Assembly (NCBI GenBank): GCA_008636095.1
Contig: VSJD01000244.1
Coordinates: forward strand, 1 to 10,000
DNA length: 10,000 nt
From: Kiritimatiellota bacterium
Lineage (GTDB): Bacteria > Verrucomicrobiota > Kiritimatiellia > JAAZAB01
Direction of reading: 5' to 3'
Part shown: positions 1 to 5,208 of the stretch, in pieces
Layout: each line of letters starts with the position of its first letter
How positions within the stretch are numbered: position 1 is the stretch's first letter
Notes under the pieces: model-generated
What the model was told of the DNA's origin: nothing
Database searches by the model: none
Seen by the model: only the letters and a program-made list of their open reading frames with translations
Program-made: the position numbers and the translations under genes

Positions 1-563
1 CCGTCAATCGCATCCGGGTCCGGGAAGGGACCATTCAGTCGCGTCAGCCGCAGATCATTACGCCGACCTGCTATGCCAGTGAAATGCTGGAAGGGTTCGG
101 CGAACAGGCCAACCAGTATATCGAATGGCTGCGTGAGCATGCCAAGGACCTGCGTGTGCTGGAGTACGGATTCAAGGTGCAAAAAACCGAGATCAGCGAA
201 CAGGTGGTCACCGGCAACGTGACGGAAATCCTGGACCAGGTGAAAAAGAGCGCCCAGGAGAAGAAGGATCCACTGACGGGCGTCATTCTCGGCGTGGACG
301 ATCCTTGGGACGTTTGCCTGCTGAAATTCATGATGGATGTCATTCGCCAATCCGTACCGCGCAACGTCCAGGATCTGAATCGTCATCGGCTCTGGGAGGA
401 TGCCAACGGTGTGCCCAAGGGCGTGCGTGCCGATATCGAAAACCATTTCCTGATGGCCAGCCGCGATCCGGCGCTGGTCAAACCTTTGGGGCTTAAACTA
501 CGCCGCTACGGGCTGTTTGAGGAATATGAAGACCGCTTTTTTGCCCTCGTTCGGCAGAAGTAA
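1..563 (+). CDS. C-terminal part of an unrecognised protein (5' end outside window)
   Basis: The frame read from base 3 is open from the window edge to the TAA at 561-563, giving 186 residues of a longer protein. An internal ATG at 84 has no convincing ribosome binding site, and the frame before it reads as normal protein (ITPTCYASEMLEGF), so the gene very likely starts outside the window. The visible part is soluble, charged and mostly helical in character (for example QYIEWLREHAKDLRVLEYGF and VTEILDQVKKSAQEKKDP), with one hydrophobic strand-like stretch, GVILGVDDPWDVCLLKFMMD. There are no membrane segments or Cys clusters. I do not recognise the family and offer no function. It converges on the minus-strand gene ending at 646, with only 82 bases between them. 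Confidence 0.75.
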   Translation, partial: VNRIRVREGTIQSRQPQIITPTCYASEMLEGFGEQANQYIEWLREHAKDLRVLEYGFKVQKTEISEQVVTGNVTEILDQVKKSAQEKKDPLTGVILGVDDPWDVCLLKFMMDVIRQSVPRNVQDLNRHRLWEDANGVPKGVRADIENHFLMASRDPALVKPLGLKLRRYGLFEEYEDRFFALVRQK

Positions 564-611
564 CCCACGCGGCAAAGTATGGGAGTAAGGGCGTGCTAAG
601 ATAATTCTTTG

Positions 612-644
612 CTCCCATGCTTCCAAACTCCGGTACCCCCATGC
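612..644 (-). repeat. Copy 1 of a degenerate 33-base intergenic repeat
   Basis: Read on the minus strand, this stretch matches 6721-6753 (plus strand) at 26 of 33 positions by hand alignment, without gaps. Both copies are built from short variants of TATGGGRGT and TGGAGT. A weak inverted partner, GTATGGGAGTAAGGGCGT, lies just to the left (about 577-594), so the whole gap 564-645 may form an imperfect hairpin between the two convergent genes. The repeat stops one base short of the stop codon at 646-648. No T-run follows it, so it is not an obvious intrinsic terminator. Confidence 0.55.
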
Positions 645-645
645 T

Positions 646-978
646 CTATTCCTGCCGACTGAAGCGGTCATCACCGCCGGAGCGCGTAGCCATCATCATG
701 GCTACCAGTGCCAGTGTCAATACCAGGATGCCGAACACGATGTAGCTGGTAATAAAAATATGATAGACCCGCGGATCTCCGGCAAAGTACTGCTCGCCAA
801 AAAGCAGGCCCCAGCGGTAGGTGAAAATATAAGCTGTCACCAAGCCGGTCCGGGTGATGCGGAACAGCAGGCAGATTGTCAGCAAGATGAGTAAGACAAG
901 TGCCTCCATAACCGGTATGGAGATCATGGCATGACTCAACCCGCTGGTTTGATACCACAGCCATGCTTGATTAAGCAT
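646..978 (-). CDS. Small integral membrane protein with three predicted TM segments, unknown function
   Basis: The protein has 110 residues. The start is supported by AGGAAGG five bases before the ATG at 976-978. Hydrophobic segments lie at about residues 18-39 (MISIPVMEALVLLILLTICL), 43-61 (containing GLVTAYIFTYRWGLLF) and 72-96 (containing HIFITSYIVFGILVLTLALV). The C-terminus is short, charged and probably exposed (RSGGDDRFSRQE). I recognise no family signature. The gene lies 48 bases after the secreted-protein gene at 1027-1791 on the same strand and probably shares its transcript. A hairpin sits in that gap and could reduce its expression relative to the upstream genes. The membrane location is a reading of hydrophobicity only. 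Confidence 0.7.
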   Translation of the reverse strand: MLNQAWLWYQTSGLSHAMISIPVMEALVLLILLTICLLFRITRTGLVTAYIFTYRWGLLFGEQYFAGDPRVYHIFITSYIVFGILVLTLALVAMMMATRSGGDDRFSRQE

Positions 979-995
979 ATGGCCTTCCTGTGCAA

Positions 996-1023
996 AAGGA
1001 ATACGGTGGGAACCGCCTTCCTT
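996..1023 (-). other. Imperfect hairpin between two genes of the envelope group
   Basis: On the minus strand, AAGGAA pairs with TTCCTT and, inside that, CGG pairs with CCG around a TTCCCA loop. The right arm is followed by TTTTG. It lies between the stop of the secreted-protein gene and the ribosome binding site of the small membrane-protein gene. It could be a weak attenuator or an mRNA-processing stem, but the short T-run makes a full terminator unlikely. Confidence 0.3.
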
Positions 1024-1026
1024 CTT

Positions 1027-1791
1027 TTATGGTGATTTCGGCTCTGCGAGCTCAACGGTTTCCTTCATGTAATGCAAAAGGTTGCCGGTTTGATCCCGGA
1101 GCGTGGCGTCAATTGTATAAGTGCCCGGTGCCAGCGCATCGGTGCTTTGTTTGAAACGATCTACTAACCGCACTTCCGAACCTTTTACCATAAAACCCGC
1201 GACGTTCGTGTGGTTGATGAAAACATCGTCTTTCCGCATAGCATGTTCCAAGCGGAATTCCATCGGCTGGGGCAGGTCATTACACACCCATAAGTGATAG
1301 ACCAGCGGCTGGCCGGTCGTCAGCTTGCGGTTCGGCGTCTCGATGATGATGGCGCGCGAGGCCTCGGCAAAGCGGACGCCCAGAAACGCCGGGTAGTCGC
1401 CGCGCTGTTTCAGCGCGGCCTCGAACCACCAGCCGGGCGCATCTCCAGCGCGCGGATCGGGAGGTGGGGCGTTCGTCGCGGCCGGCAGACTATTGACCCC
1501 CAGCGTGCTTGTATTGGTGGCCGTCGTTTGCGACTCGGTGGCAGGTGTCAAAGTTAATACCGTGGCAACTTGGTCGGTAGGCGCGTTCGTCACCGCCGGA
1601 GCGGTCGTGTCAGTACTGGCCGTGTCCGTTTCTACGCTTATTTCCGTGGCGGCGACCACTGTAGTTTCTGCCGGGGCCGCCTGGACTACCGGGGCCGCTT
1701 CCTGGGCGGTGATCGTAGCAACCAGGGCAAGCCATCCCGCAGCGAGCGCCCCAATCATTATTGTGTGCCAGGAGTTGGTTGTTGTTAACAT
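1027..1791 (-). CDS. Secreted or envelope protein: signal peptide, Thr/Ala/Pro-rich linker, C-terminal domain of unknown fold
   Basis: The protein has 254 residues. Residues 11-28 (IMIGALAAGWLALVATIT) look like a signal sequence, with a possible cleavage site near A29-Q30. Residues 31-115 form a low-complexity linker rich in Thr, Ala, Pro, Val and Ser, of the kind that spans a periplasm or carries O-glycans. Residues 116-250 look like a folded, mainly beta domain (for example PLVYHLWVCNDLPQPMEFRL and APGTYTIDATLRDQTGNLLH), reminiscent of an extracellular beta-sandwich, though I cannot name a family. The ATG at 1789-1791 overlaps the TAA of the preceding coiled-coil gene as TAATG. The best Shine-Dalgarno match, AGAGGG, is about 10 bases away, so translation is probably coupled. 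This implies that the secreted protein and the coiled-coil membrane protein work together. Confidence 0.75.
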   Translation of the reverse strand: MLTTTNSWHTIMIGALAAGWLALVATITAQEAAPVVQAAPAETTVVAATEISVETDTASTDTTAPAVTNAPTDQVATVLTLTPATESQTTATNTSTLGVNSLPAATNAPPPDPRAGDAPGWWFEAALKQRGDYPAFLGVRFAEASRAIIIETPNRKLTTGQPLVYHLWVCNDLPQPMEFRLEHAMRKDDVFINHTNVAGFMVKGSEVRLVDRFKQSTDALAPGTYTIDATLRDQTGNLLHYMKETVELAEPKSP

Positions 1792-2309
1792 TAACGTACG
1801 ACCCTCTTGATGTCGGTTACGGTATTATTGATGATGGCCACGGCATTCTTGATGTTGACCACGTCGCCCTTAAAGCTGGCCACGTCGCTCTTGATGCTGG
1901 CCACATCGCTCTTGAAGCTGGTAACGTCGCTCATGAAACTGGCCGTGGTGTTCTTGAAGCTGGTCAGGTCGCCTTCAAAGCTGGACAGACTGTTCTTGAT
2001 GGTGGTCATGTCGTTCTTGATAAGGGACACGTCGTTGGCCATGGTGTTCTTAAAGCCAGCTACGTCACTCTTAATGGAGGCCGCGTCGCTCTTGGTAATG
2101 GCCGCGTCGTTCTTCAAGACGATCACATCGTCATTGATACCGGTCACGTCACTTTTAATGCCGGTCACGTCGCTCTTGATACCGGTCACGTCGTTCTGCG
2201 CGATACCCAGTTTTCTGAAAATCACTACATTCATGGCAAGACTGGCCACCAATAGAATCATGCCAAGACTGACAATCACAACCAATCCAATAGACTTCAT
2301 GTTTGCCAT
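1791..2309 (-). CDS. Membrane-anchored coiled-coil protein made of tandem heptad repeats
   Basis: The protein has 172 residues. An N-terminal membrane anchor at about residues 6-31 (IGLVVIVSLGMILLVASLAM) is followed by an almost uninterrupted series of 7-residue units from residue 39 to 168. The consensus is (S/N)DV(T/A)(S/G)(I/F)K, as in SDVTGIK, SDVASIK and SDVASFK. Val and Ile/Phe sit at the a and d positions, with Asp and Lys at fixed flanking positions, as expected for a long parallel coiled coil of perhaps 20 nm. I count 17 heptads plus one 11-residue unit, NTMANDVSLIK (88-98), a classic stutter. AAGGA lies eight bases before the ATG at 2309. Low-complexity coiled coils hit many unrelated proteins in searches, so no function is assigned. 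A spacer or tether between the membrane and an envelope partner is plausible. Confidence 0.8.
   Translation of the reverse strand: MANMKSIGLVVIVSLGMILLVASLAMNVVIFRKLGIAQNDVTGIKSDVTGIKSDVTGINDDVIVLKNDAAITKSDAASIKSDVAGFKNTMANDVSLIKNDMTTIKNSLSSFEGDLTSFKNTTASFMSDVTSFKSDVASIKSDVASFKGDVVNIKNAVAIINNTVTDIKRVVR
1806..2195 (-). repeat. Tandem 21-bp coding repeats (heptad-encoding)
   Basis: The heptad region is visible in the DNA as about 18 diverged units of 21 bases (one is 33 bases), recognisable on the plus strand as variants of GACGTCRCTCTTGATGCTGG-like units. Neighbouring units such as the three SDVTGIK/SDVTGIN codon blocks at about 2133-2195 are closer to each other than to distant ones, which suggests growth by local duplication. 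Because the period is a multiple of three and the unit lacks stops, other frames stay open across it as well. Confidence 0.75.
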
Positions 2310-2343
2310 ATTCGGTATCCTTTCATTTAAATTATTACTACTA

Positions 2344-2390
2344 TGTCAAAATTGCACAAGCGTTGCAAGGCTTTGTTGTTGCAAGGCTTT
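2344..2390 (-). promoter_or_regulatory. Candidate promoter and direct-repeat operator of the envelope gene group
   Basis: Two identical 13-base copies of GTTGCAAGGCTTT (plus strand) lie at 2362-2374 and 2378-2390, separated by GTT, giving a period of 16. On the minus strand a perfect TTGACA lies at 2344-2349, but no good -10 hexamer follows at the usual distance. An alternative pairing is TTGCAA (from the copy at 2362-2374) with CATAGT 17 bases later. The gene start is at 2309, so either arrangement gives a short leader. The direct repeats upstream of or overlapping the promoter could bind a regulator, but could also be a chance slippage duplication. Confidence 0.35.
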
Positions 2391-2432
2391 TGCATCACCC
2401 TGAAAACATTTGGCCGTGGCCGCTAACGATTT

Positions 2433-3596
2433 CTAAATGCATCGCAATTTTCCGCCAGAGGCGGATCCGCCTACGGCGGACAACCCGAACATCTGTTCCT
2501 TGAGATCGAGGTAATAGAGGTAATCTTCCGGTTTGACGTTAGGCGGACAGCGGTGATCGCAGAAGGGGATATAACCGCCCCGTTCCACCAGCGGCACCAG
2601 GGTCTTCAGATATGCCTTAATGGCCTGCGGGCCCTTGGCCAGCTCGATCTTGTCCACGCCGCCCATGATGCGCAGGTCCTTGCCGTACTCCTTCAGCAGT
2701 TTCGCCGGGTGCGCACAGCCGTTGACTTCAAACGGAAACAGGCAATTAATCCCGCCTTCCATAAAATAGGGCAGAATTGGCCGCACGTCCCCGTCACAGT
2801 CACTATACCAGAGGTCAATGCCGGCGGCATGCAGTTTTTTACTGATCCGCTTATAGCGGGGCATGACCACGTTTTTAAAGAAATCCACGGAAACAATCGG
2901 GCCGTTCTTGAAGCAGATGTCCTCCCAGTTCGAGGCGTAATCAAAATCAATGTGCGGCAGGACCTGGTCCAGATAATCCTCGACGAGCACGCAACAGGTT
3001 TCAACCATGTCTTCGACCATCTCAGGATAATCGTAGGTGGCGTAAGCCAGCCCCTCAAAGGTCAACATATTACGGATCCCGCCGATCATGGAACCGCAAT
3101 GAACGCCGAGCGGGTAATCCCGGGTGGGCGGGTGTAATTGCTTAAGCTGGGCAATATCCACCTTGCGGGCGGGATCGTCCCGGCGCAGGCGTTCGGCCTT
3201 ACAGCGTTTCCAATCGTCAGGGGTTACGATGGAGGCTTTGATATAATGCGGAATCGTGTCGTGCCCGTCCTTGGGGGACTCGGCCAGCAAACCGTCGCTG
3301 TTCATCAGGATGCGGGTAGTTGCGGTTTCGGAAACGACACCCTGTGGAAATCCGGGATTCAGCCAGACCGTTCCGCCCGTAACGTATCTACGGTCGAAGT
3401 TGAAAAAGATGTCGGCCTCTTCGTTATTCGTGATGTGGTTTTCCACGAACAGCGGCCAGAGTTGGAAGTTTTCTTCCCAGTAGCCGAATTCCATGTTGAA
3501 ACAGCGGTCTACCGGCTGGTAGTGCATTTGCCGGTTGAATCGTTCGCGCGCGGTCATGGTTCCTTTCCAGGCCGGGCGGCAGGGCTTGATGGGCAT
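2433..3596 (-). CDS. UroD-superfamily protein (uroporphyrinogen decarboxylase/methyltransferase-like), repeat-extended C-terminus
   Basis: The protein has 387 residues from the chosen ATG at 3594-3596, which has GGAG seven bases upstream. MTARERF at residue 14, preceded by AAAGGA, is an alternative start and aligns with the usual beginning of the family. The frame extends further upstream, but those residues are not family-like. UroD-type features are RERFNRQMHYQPVDR (17-31), GVHCGSMIGGIRNML (164-178), the AGIDLWYSDCDGDVRPILPYF core (259-278) and MGGVDKIELAKGP (311-323), with CDHRCPPNV near the end (346-354). This is not classical HemE; it resembles the large paralogous group found in anaerobic sugar-degrading PVC bacteria. 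The usual metal-binding HxCG motif of methyltransferase members is replaced by SDCDGD, so corrinoid methyl transfer is doubtful. Residues 373-382 are encoded by a palindromic repeat. The gene follows GH4 on the same strand with a 94-base gap. Confidence 0.8.
   Translation of the reverse strand: MPIKPCRPAWKGTMTARERFNRQMHYQPVDRCFNMEFGYWEENFQLWPLFVENHITNNEEADIFFNFDRRYVTGGTVWLNPGFPQGVVSETATTRILMNSDGLLAESPKDGHDTIPHYIKASIVTPDDWKRCKAERLRRDDPARKVDIAQLKQLHPPTRDYPLGVHCGSMIGGIRNMLTFEGLAYATYDYPEMVEDMVETCCVLVEDYLDQVLPHIDFDYASNWEDICFKNGPIVSVDFFKNVVMPRYKRISKKLHAAGIDLWYSDCDGDVRPILPYFMEGGINCLFPFEVNGCAHPAKLLKEYGKDLRIMGGVDKIELAKGPQAIKAYLKTLVPLVERGGYIPFCDHRCPPNVKPEDYLYYLDLKEQMFGLSAVGGSASGGKLRCI
2451..2480. repeat. 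30-base GC-rich palindromic repeat inside the 3' end of a UroD-family gene
   Basis: It consists of two tandem small palindromes, TCCGCC-AGA-GGCGGA and TCCGCC-TAC-GGCGGA, which together form a larger inverted repeat (13 of 15 bases in each arm are complementary). On the minus strand it supplies exactly ten codons, SAVGGSASGG, residues 373-382 of the UroD-family protein, after the point where the conserved domain ends (LKEQMFG). The form is that of an interspersed short palindromic element. No T-run follows, so it is not an intrinsic terminator. Confidence 0.7.
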
Positions 3597-3616
3597 GATC
3601 TTTCTCCAAAAGGTTC

Positions 3617-3634
3617 TTTTTACTGCAGTAAAAA
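3617..3634. promoter_or_regulatory. Perfect 18-base palindrome upstream of a UroD-family gene, candidate operator
   Basis: TTTTTACTGCAGTAAAAA is a perfect inverted repeat centred 29-30 bases upstream of the UroD-family start codon at 3596 and lies in the GH4-UroD gap. Its size and symmetry fit a dimeric repressor site. Upstream on the minus strand, GATAAT at about 3645-3650 resembles a -10 box but lacks a good -35. If this is an operator, the UroD-family gene has its own control separate from GH4. It could alternatively act as a weak RNA stem. Confidence 0.45.
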
Positions 3635-3690
3635 ACACAGTCGCATTATCGCAAACGAATTCGACACCGAACACCGAATGAAGACCAAAA

Positions 3691-5022
3691 CTAATCCACA
3701 CTCAGCCGTTTGAACTGCGGCAGGTAGGCCTTGTTTTTGTTCAGCATGGCCTGGACCATGCGCTTGATCTCGGCCAAGGACAGCACCGCCGCCGAGAGCG
3801 GATCGTACGCGACCGCGTGAAACACCTTGCGCGGGTTGCCGGTCACGGCCGCCGCCACAGCCATTTCCTCCACGGCGATGCTGACGTTGTTCAAGGCCGC
3901 CAGTTGCGGCGGCAGGGCGCCGACGAAAACCGGGCGGAAACCCTGGCGGTCCGCGAAAACGGGCACTTCCACGCATGCGTTCGCCGGCAGGTTGGAGATA
4001 ATTCCGGTGTTGGGCACGTTGCCGTTGAACTGGAACACTTCGCCGCCCATGCGGGCATTAATGATGGAGGCGGCATACTCGAGCCCGCGCTTGAGGTCCA
4101 GCGGCTTGGGGTCGTCCAGCCATTGACGGAATTCCTTTTTCCAAGATGATTTCCGATGTCGATATTCTTTCAGAATATACGCATGGTGCCCCGGGTTCCA
4201 GCCGGTGCCGCGCGTGCAGTATTTTTTTATCAAATCCGGGCGCTTGCGGAACCACCAGGAATATTCGGAATTGTGGCCGCTCGACTCGGTCACGTAATAA
4301 TCCAGGTGCAGGAACATTTCGTTGCGCACCTGTTCTTCGTTGCGGATCTTGGGGTTCTTAAGGATTGCCTTGCGGATCAACGGATAAGCGTCGCGTCCTT
4401 TCCAATCAAATTTCAGATACCAGGCCTGGTGATTAATCCCGGCGCATACGTAGTCCACCTGATCGGCGGGTGCGCCGATCCACTGGGCGAGCATGTGGGC
4501 CGTGCCCTGGACGCTGTGGCACAGACCGGTGACCTGGACCTTGGTCTGGCTCTGCATCGCCCGGCATAGCATGGCCATGGGGTTGGTATAATTGAGCAAA
4601 ATCGCGCGCGGGCAGACCTGTTCGATGTCACGGCAAATAGAGAGCATGACCGGGATCGTGCGGAGCGCGCGAAATACGCCGGCGACACTGCGCGTGTCGC
4701 CGATGTTCATGTCCACGCCGAACTTTTTCGGGATCAGGATGTCGTGTTGCCACATGTTCACGTCGCCGGCCAGGATTGTGCAAATGACGGCATCAGCGCC
4801 TTCGAGGGCTTTGCGCCGGTTTGTCGTGGTCACGACCTTGGCGGGGTAGCGACCCTCGCGGATAATCCGCTCCACGGCCTGCCGGATGTAACTTAAGCGC
4901 TCGCGGTCAATATCCATGAGCACCAGCGTGGCATCCTGCAGGCGCGGGAACGTGAGCAGATCTTTTACCAGCCCGCGTGTGAACCCGAAACTGCCCGCTC
5001 CAATAAACGTAATTTTAGCCAT
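3691..5022 (-). CDS. melA: Glycoside hydrolase family 4, alpha-galactosidase (MelA) type
   Basis: The protein has 443 residues, close to E. coli MelA (about 450). GH4 enzymes hydrolyse glycosides by an NAD+- and Mn2+-dependent oxidation-elimination mechanism in the cytoplasm. The N-terminal Rossmann motif is [11 protein letters not shown] (residues 6-16), with the acidic MDID (36-39) ending strand 2. Family motifs follow: [17 protein letters not shown] (108-124), NYTNPMAM (144-151), GLCHSVQGT (166-174) with the metal-ligand Cys168, and CAGINHQAW (193-201) with the metal-ligand His198. [26 protein letters not shown] and [12 protein letters not shown] match the MelA subgroup best. Closely related GH4 alpha-galacturonidases cannot be excluded, so the substrate is uncertain. 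AAAGGAG lies eight bases before the ATG. The gene probably starts its own transcript in the AT-rich gap after nfnB and is followed by a UroD-family gene. Confidence 0.93.
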   Translation of the reverse strand: MAKITFIGAGSFGFTRGLVKDLLTFPRLQDATLVLMDIDRERLSYIRQAVERIIREGRYPAKVVTTTNRRKALEGADAVICTILAGDVNMWQHDILIPKKFGVDMNIGDTRSVAGVFRALRTIPVMLSICRDIEQVCPRAILLNYTNPMAMLCRAMQSQTKVQVTGLCHSVQGTAHMLAQWIGAPADQVDYVCAGINHQAWYLKFDWKGRDAYPLIRKAILKNPKIRNEEQVRNEMFLHLDYYVTESSGHNSEYSWWFRKRPDLIKKYCTRGTGWNPGHHAYILKEYRHRKSSWKKEFRQWLDDPKPLDLKRGLEYAASIINARMGGEVFQFNGNVPNTGIISNLPANACVEVPVFADRQGFRPVFVGALPPQLAALNNVSIAVEEMAVAAAVTGNPRKVFHAVAYDPLSAAVLSLAEIKRMVQAMLNKNKAYLPQFKRLSVD

Positions 5023-5078
5023 GGTCGATCTCCTTTTGGTCGTTATGGTTTTACCGATCTAAGTGCAAAACTTTTTTT

Positions 5079-5205
5079 GCCACAAAAATGCACAAGAGAC
5101 ACAAAACAAAACAATAAAGCCTAAGGGCGTGATATTAAATAGAATACATTATTAAATCAGGATTCTTTGGCTTTCCTATTTGTAAATTTTGTGCCTCTTT
5201 GTGGC
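5079..5205. repeat. Inverted-repeat-bounded AT-rich intergenic segment between nfnB and the GH4 gene
   Basis: The left arm GCCACAAAAATGCACAA (5079-5095) and the right arm TTGTGCCTCTTTGTGGC (5189-5205) are complementary at 15 of 17 positions, with about 93 bases between them. The right arm ends four bases from the nfnB stop codon, which completes at 5209. Two further GACACAAAAC-like pieces (5098-5107) resemble degenerate partial arms. The interior is AT-rich and carries no reading frame; it probably holds the GH4 promoter, but I could not choose convincing hexamers. It may be a small non-autonomous repeat or a transcript-end structure for nfnB. Confidence 0.45.
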
Positions 5206-5208
5206 TAC

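Noticed and set aside
1806..2195. Possible CRISPR-like array
   Set aside because: The units are contiguous 21-mers without unique spacers and encode a protein heptad in frame.
1761..2403. Two long plus-strand open frames (1761-2255 and 1807-2403) with repetitive translations such as LLMLATSLLKLVTS
   Set aside because: They are antisense to the heptad-repeat gene. The 21-base period keeps every frame open, the minus-strand frame has a ribosome binding site, membrane anchor and proper a/d heptads, and the antisense products have none of these.
2553..3137. Plus-strand open frame of 194 codons inside the UroD-family gene
   Set aside because: Shadow of the real gene on the other strand; its translation has no protein-like domain and no ribosome binding site.
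2433..3596. Genuine HemE (haem biosynthesis)
   Set aside because: The protein is longer than HemE, its core motifs are those of the divergent methyltransferase-like group, and the neighbours concern sugar metabolism and not haem synthesis.
3652..3680. Short tandem words (ACACCGAACACCGAA) after the GH4 stop
   Set aside because: Only two units; too short to call a repeat or site from one window.
3597..3701. 35-residue N-terminal extension of the first UroD-family protein
   Set aside because: It would overlap the end of the GH4 gene and the palindrome at 3617-3634; the start at 3596 has its own ribosome binding site and fits the family length.
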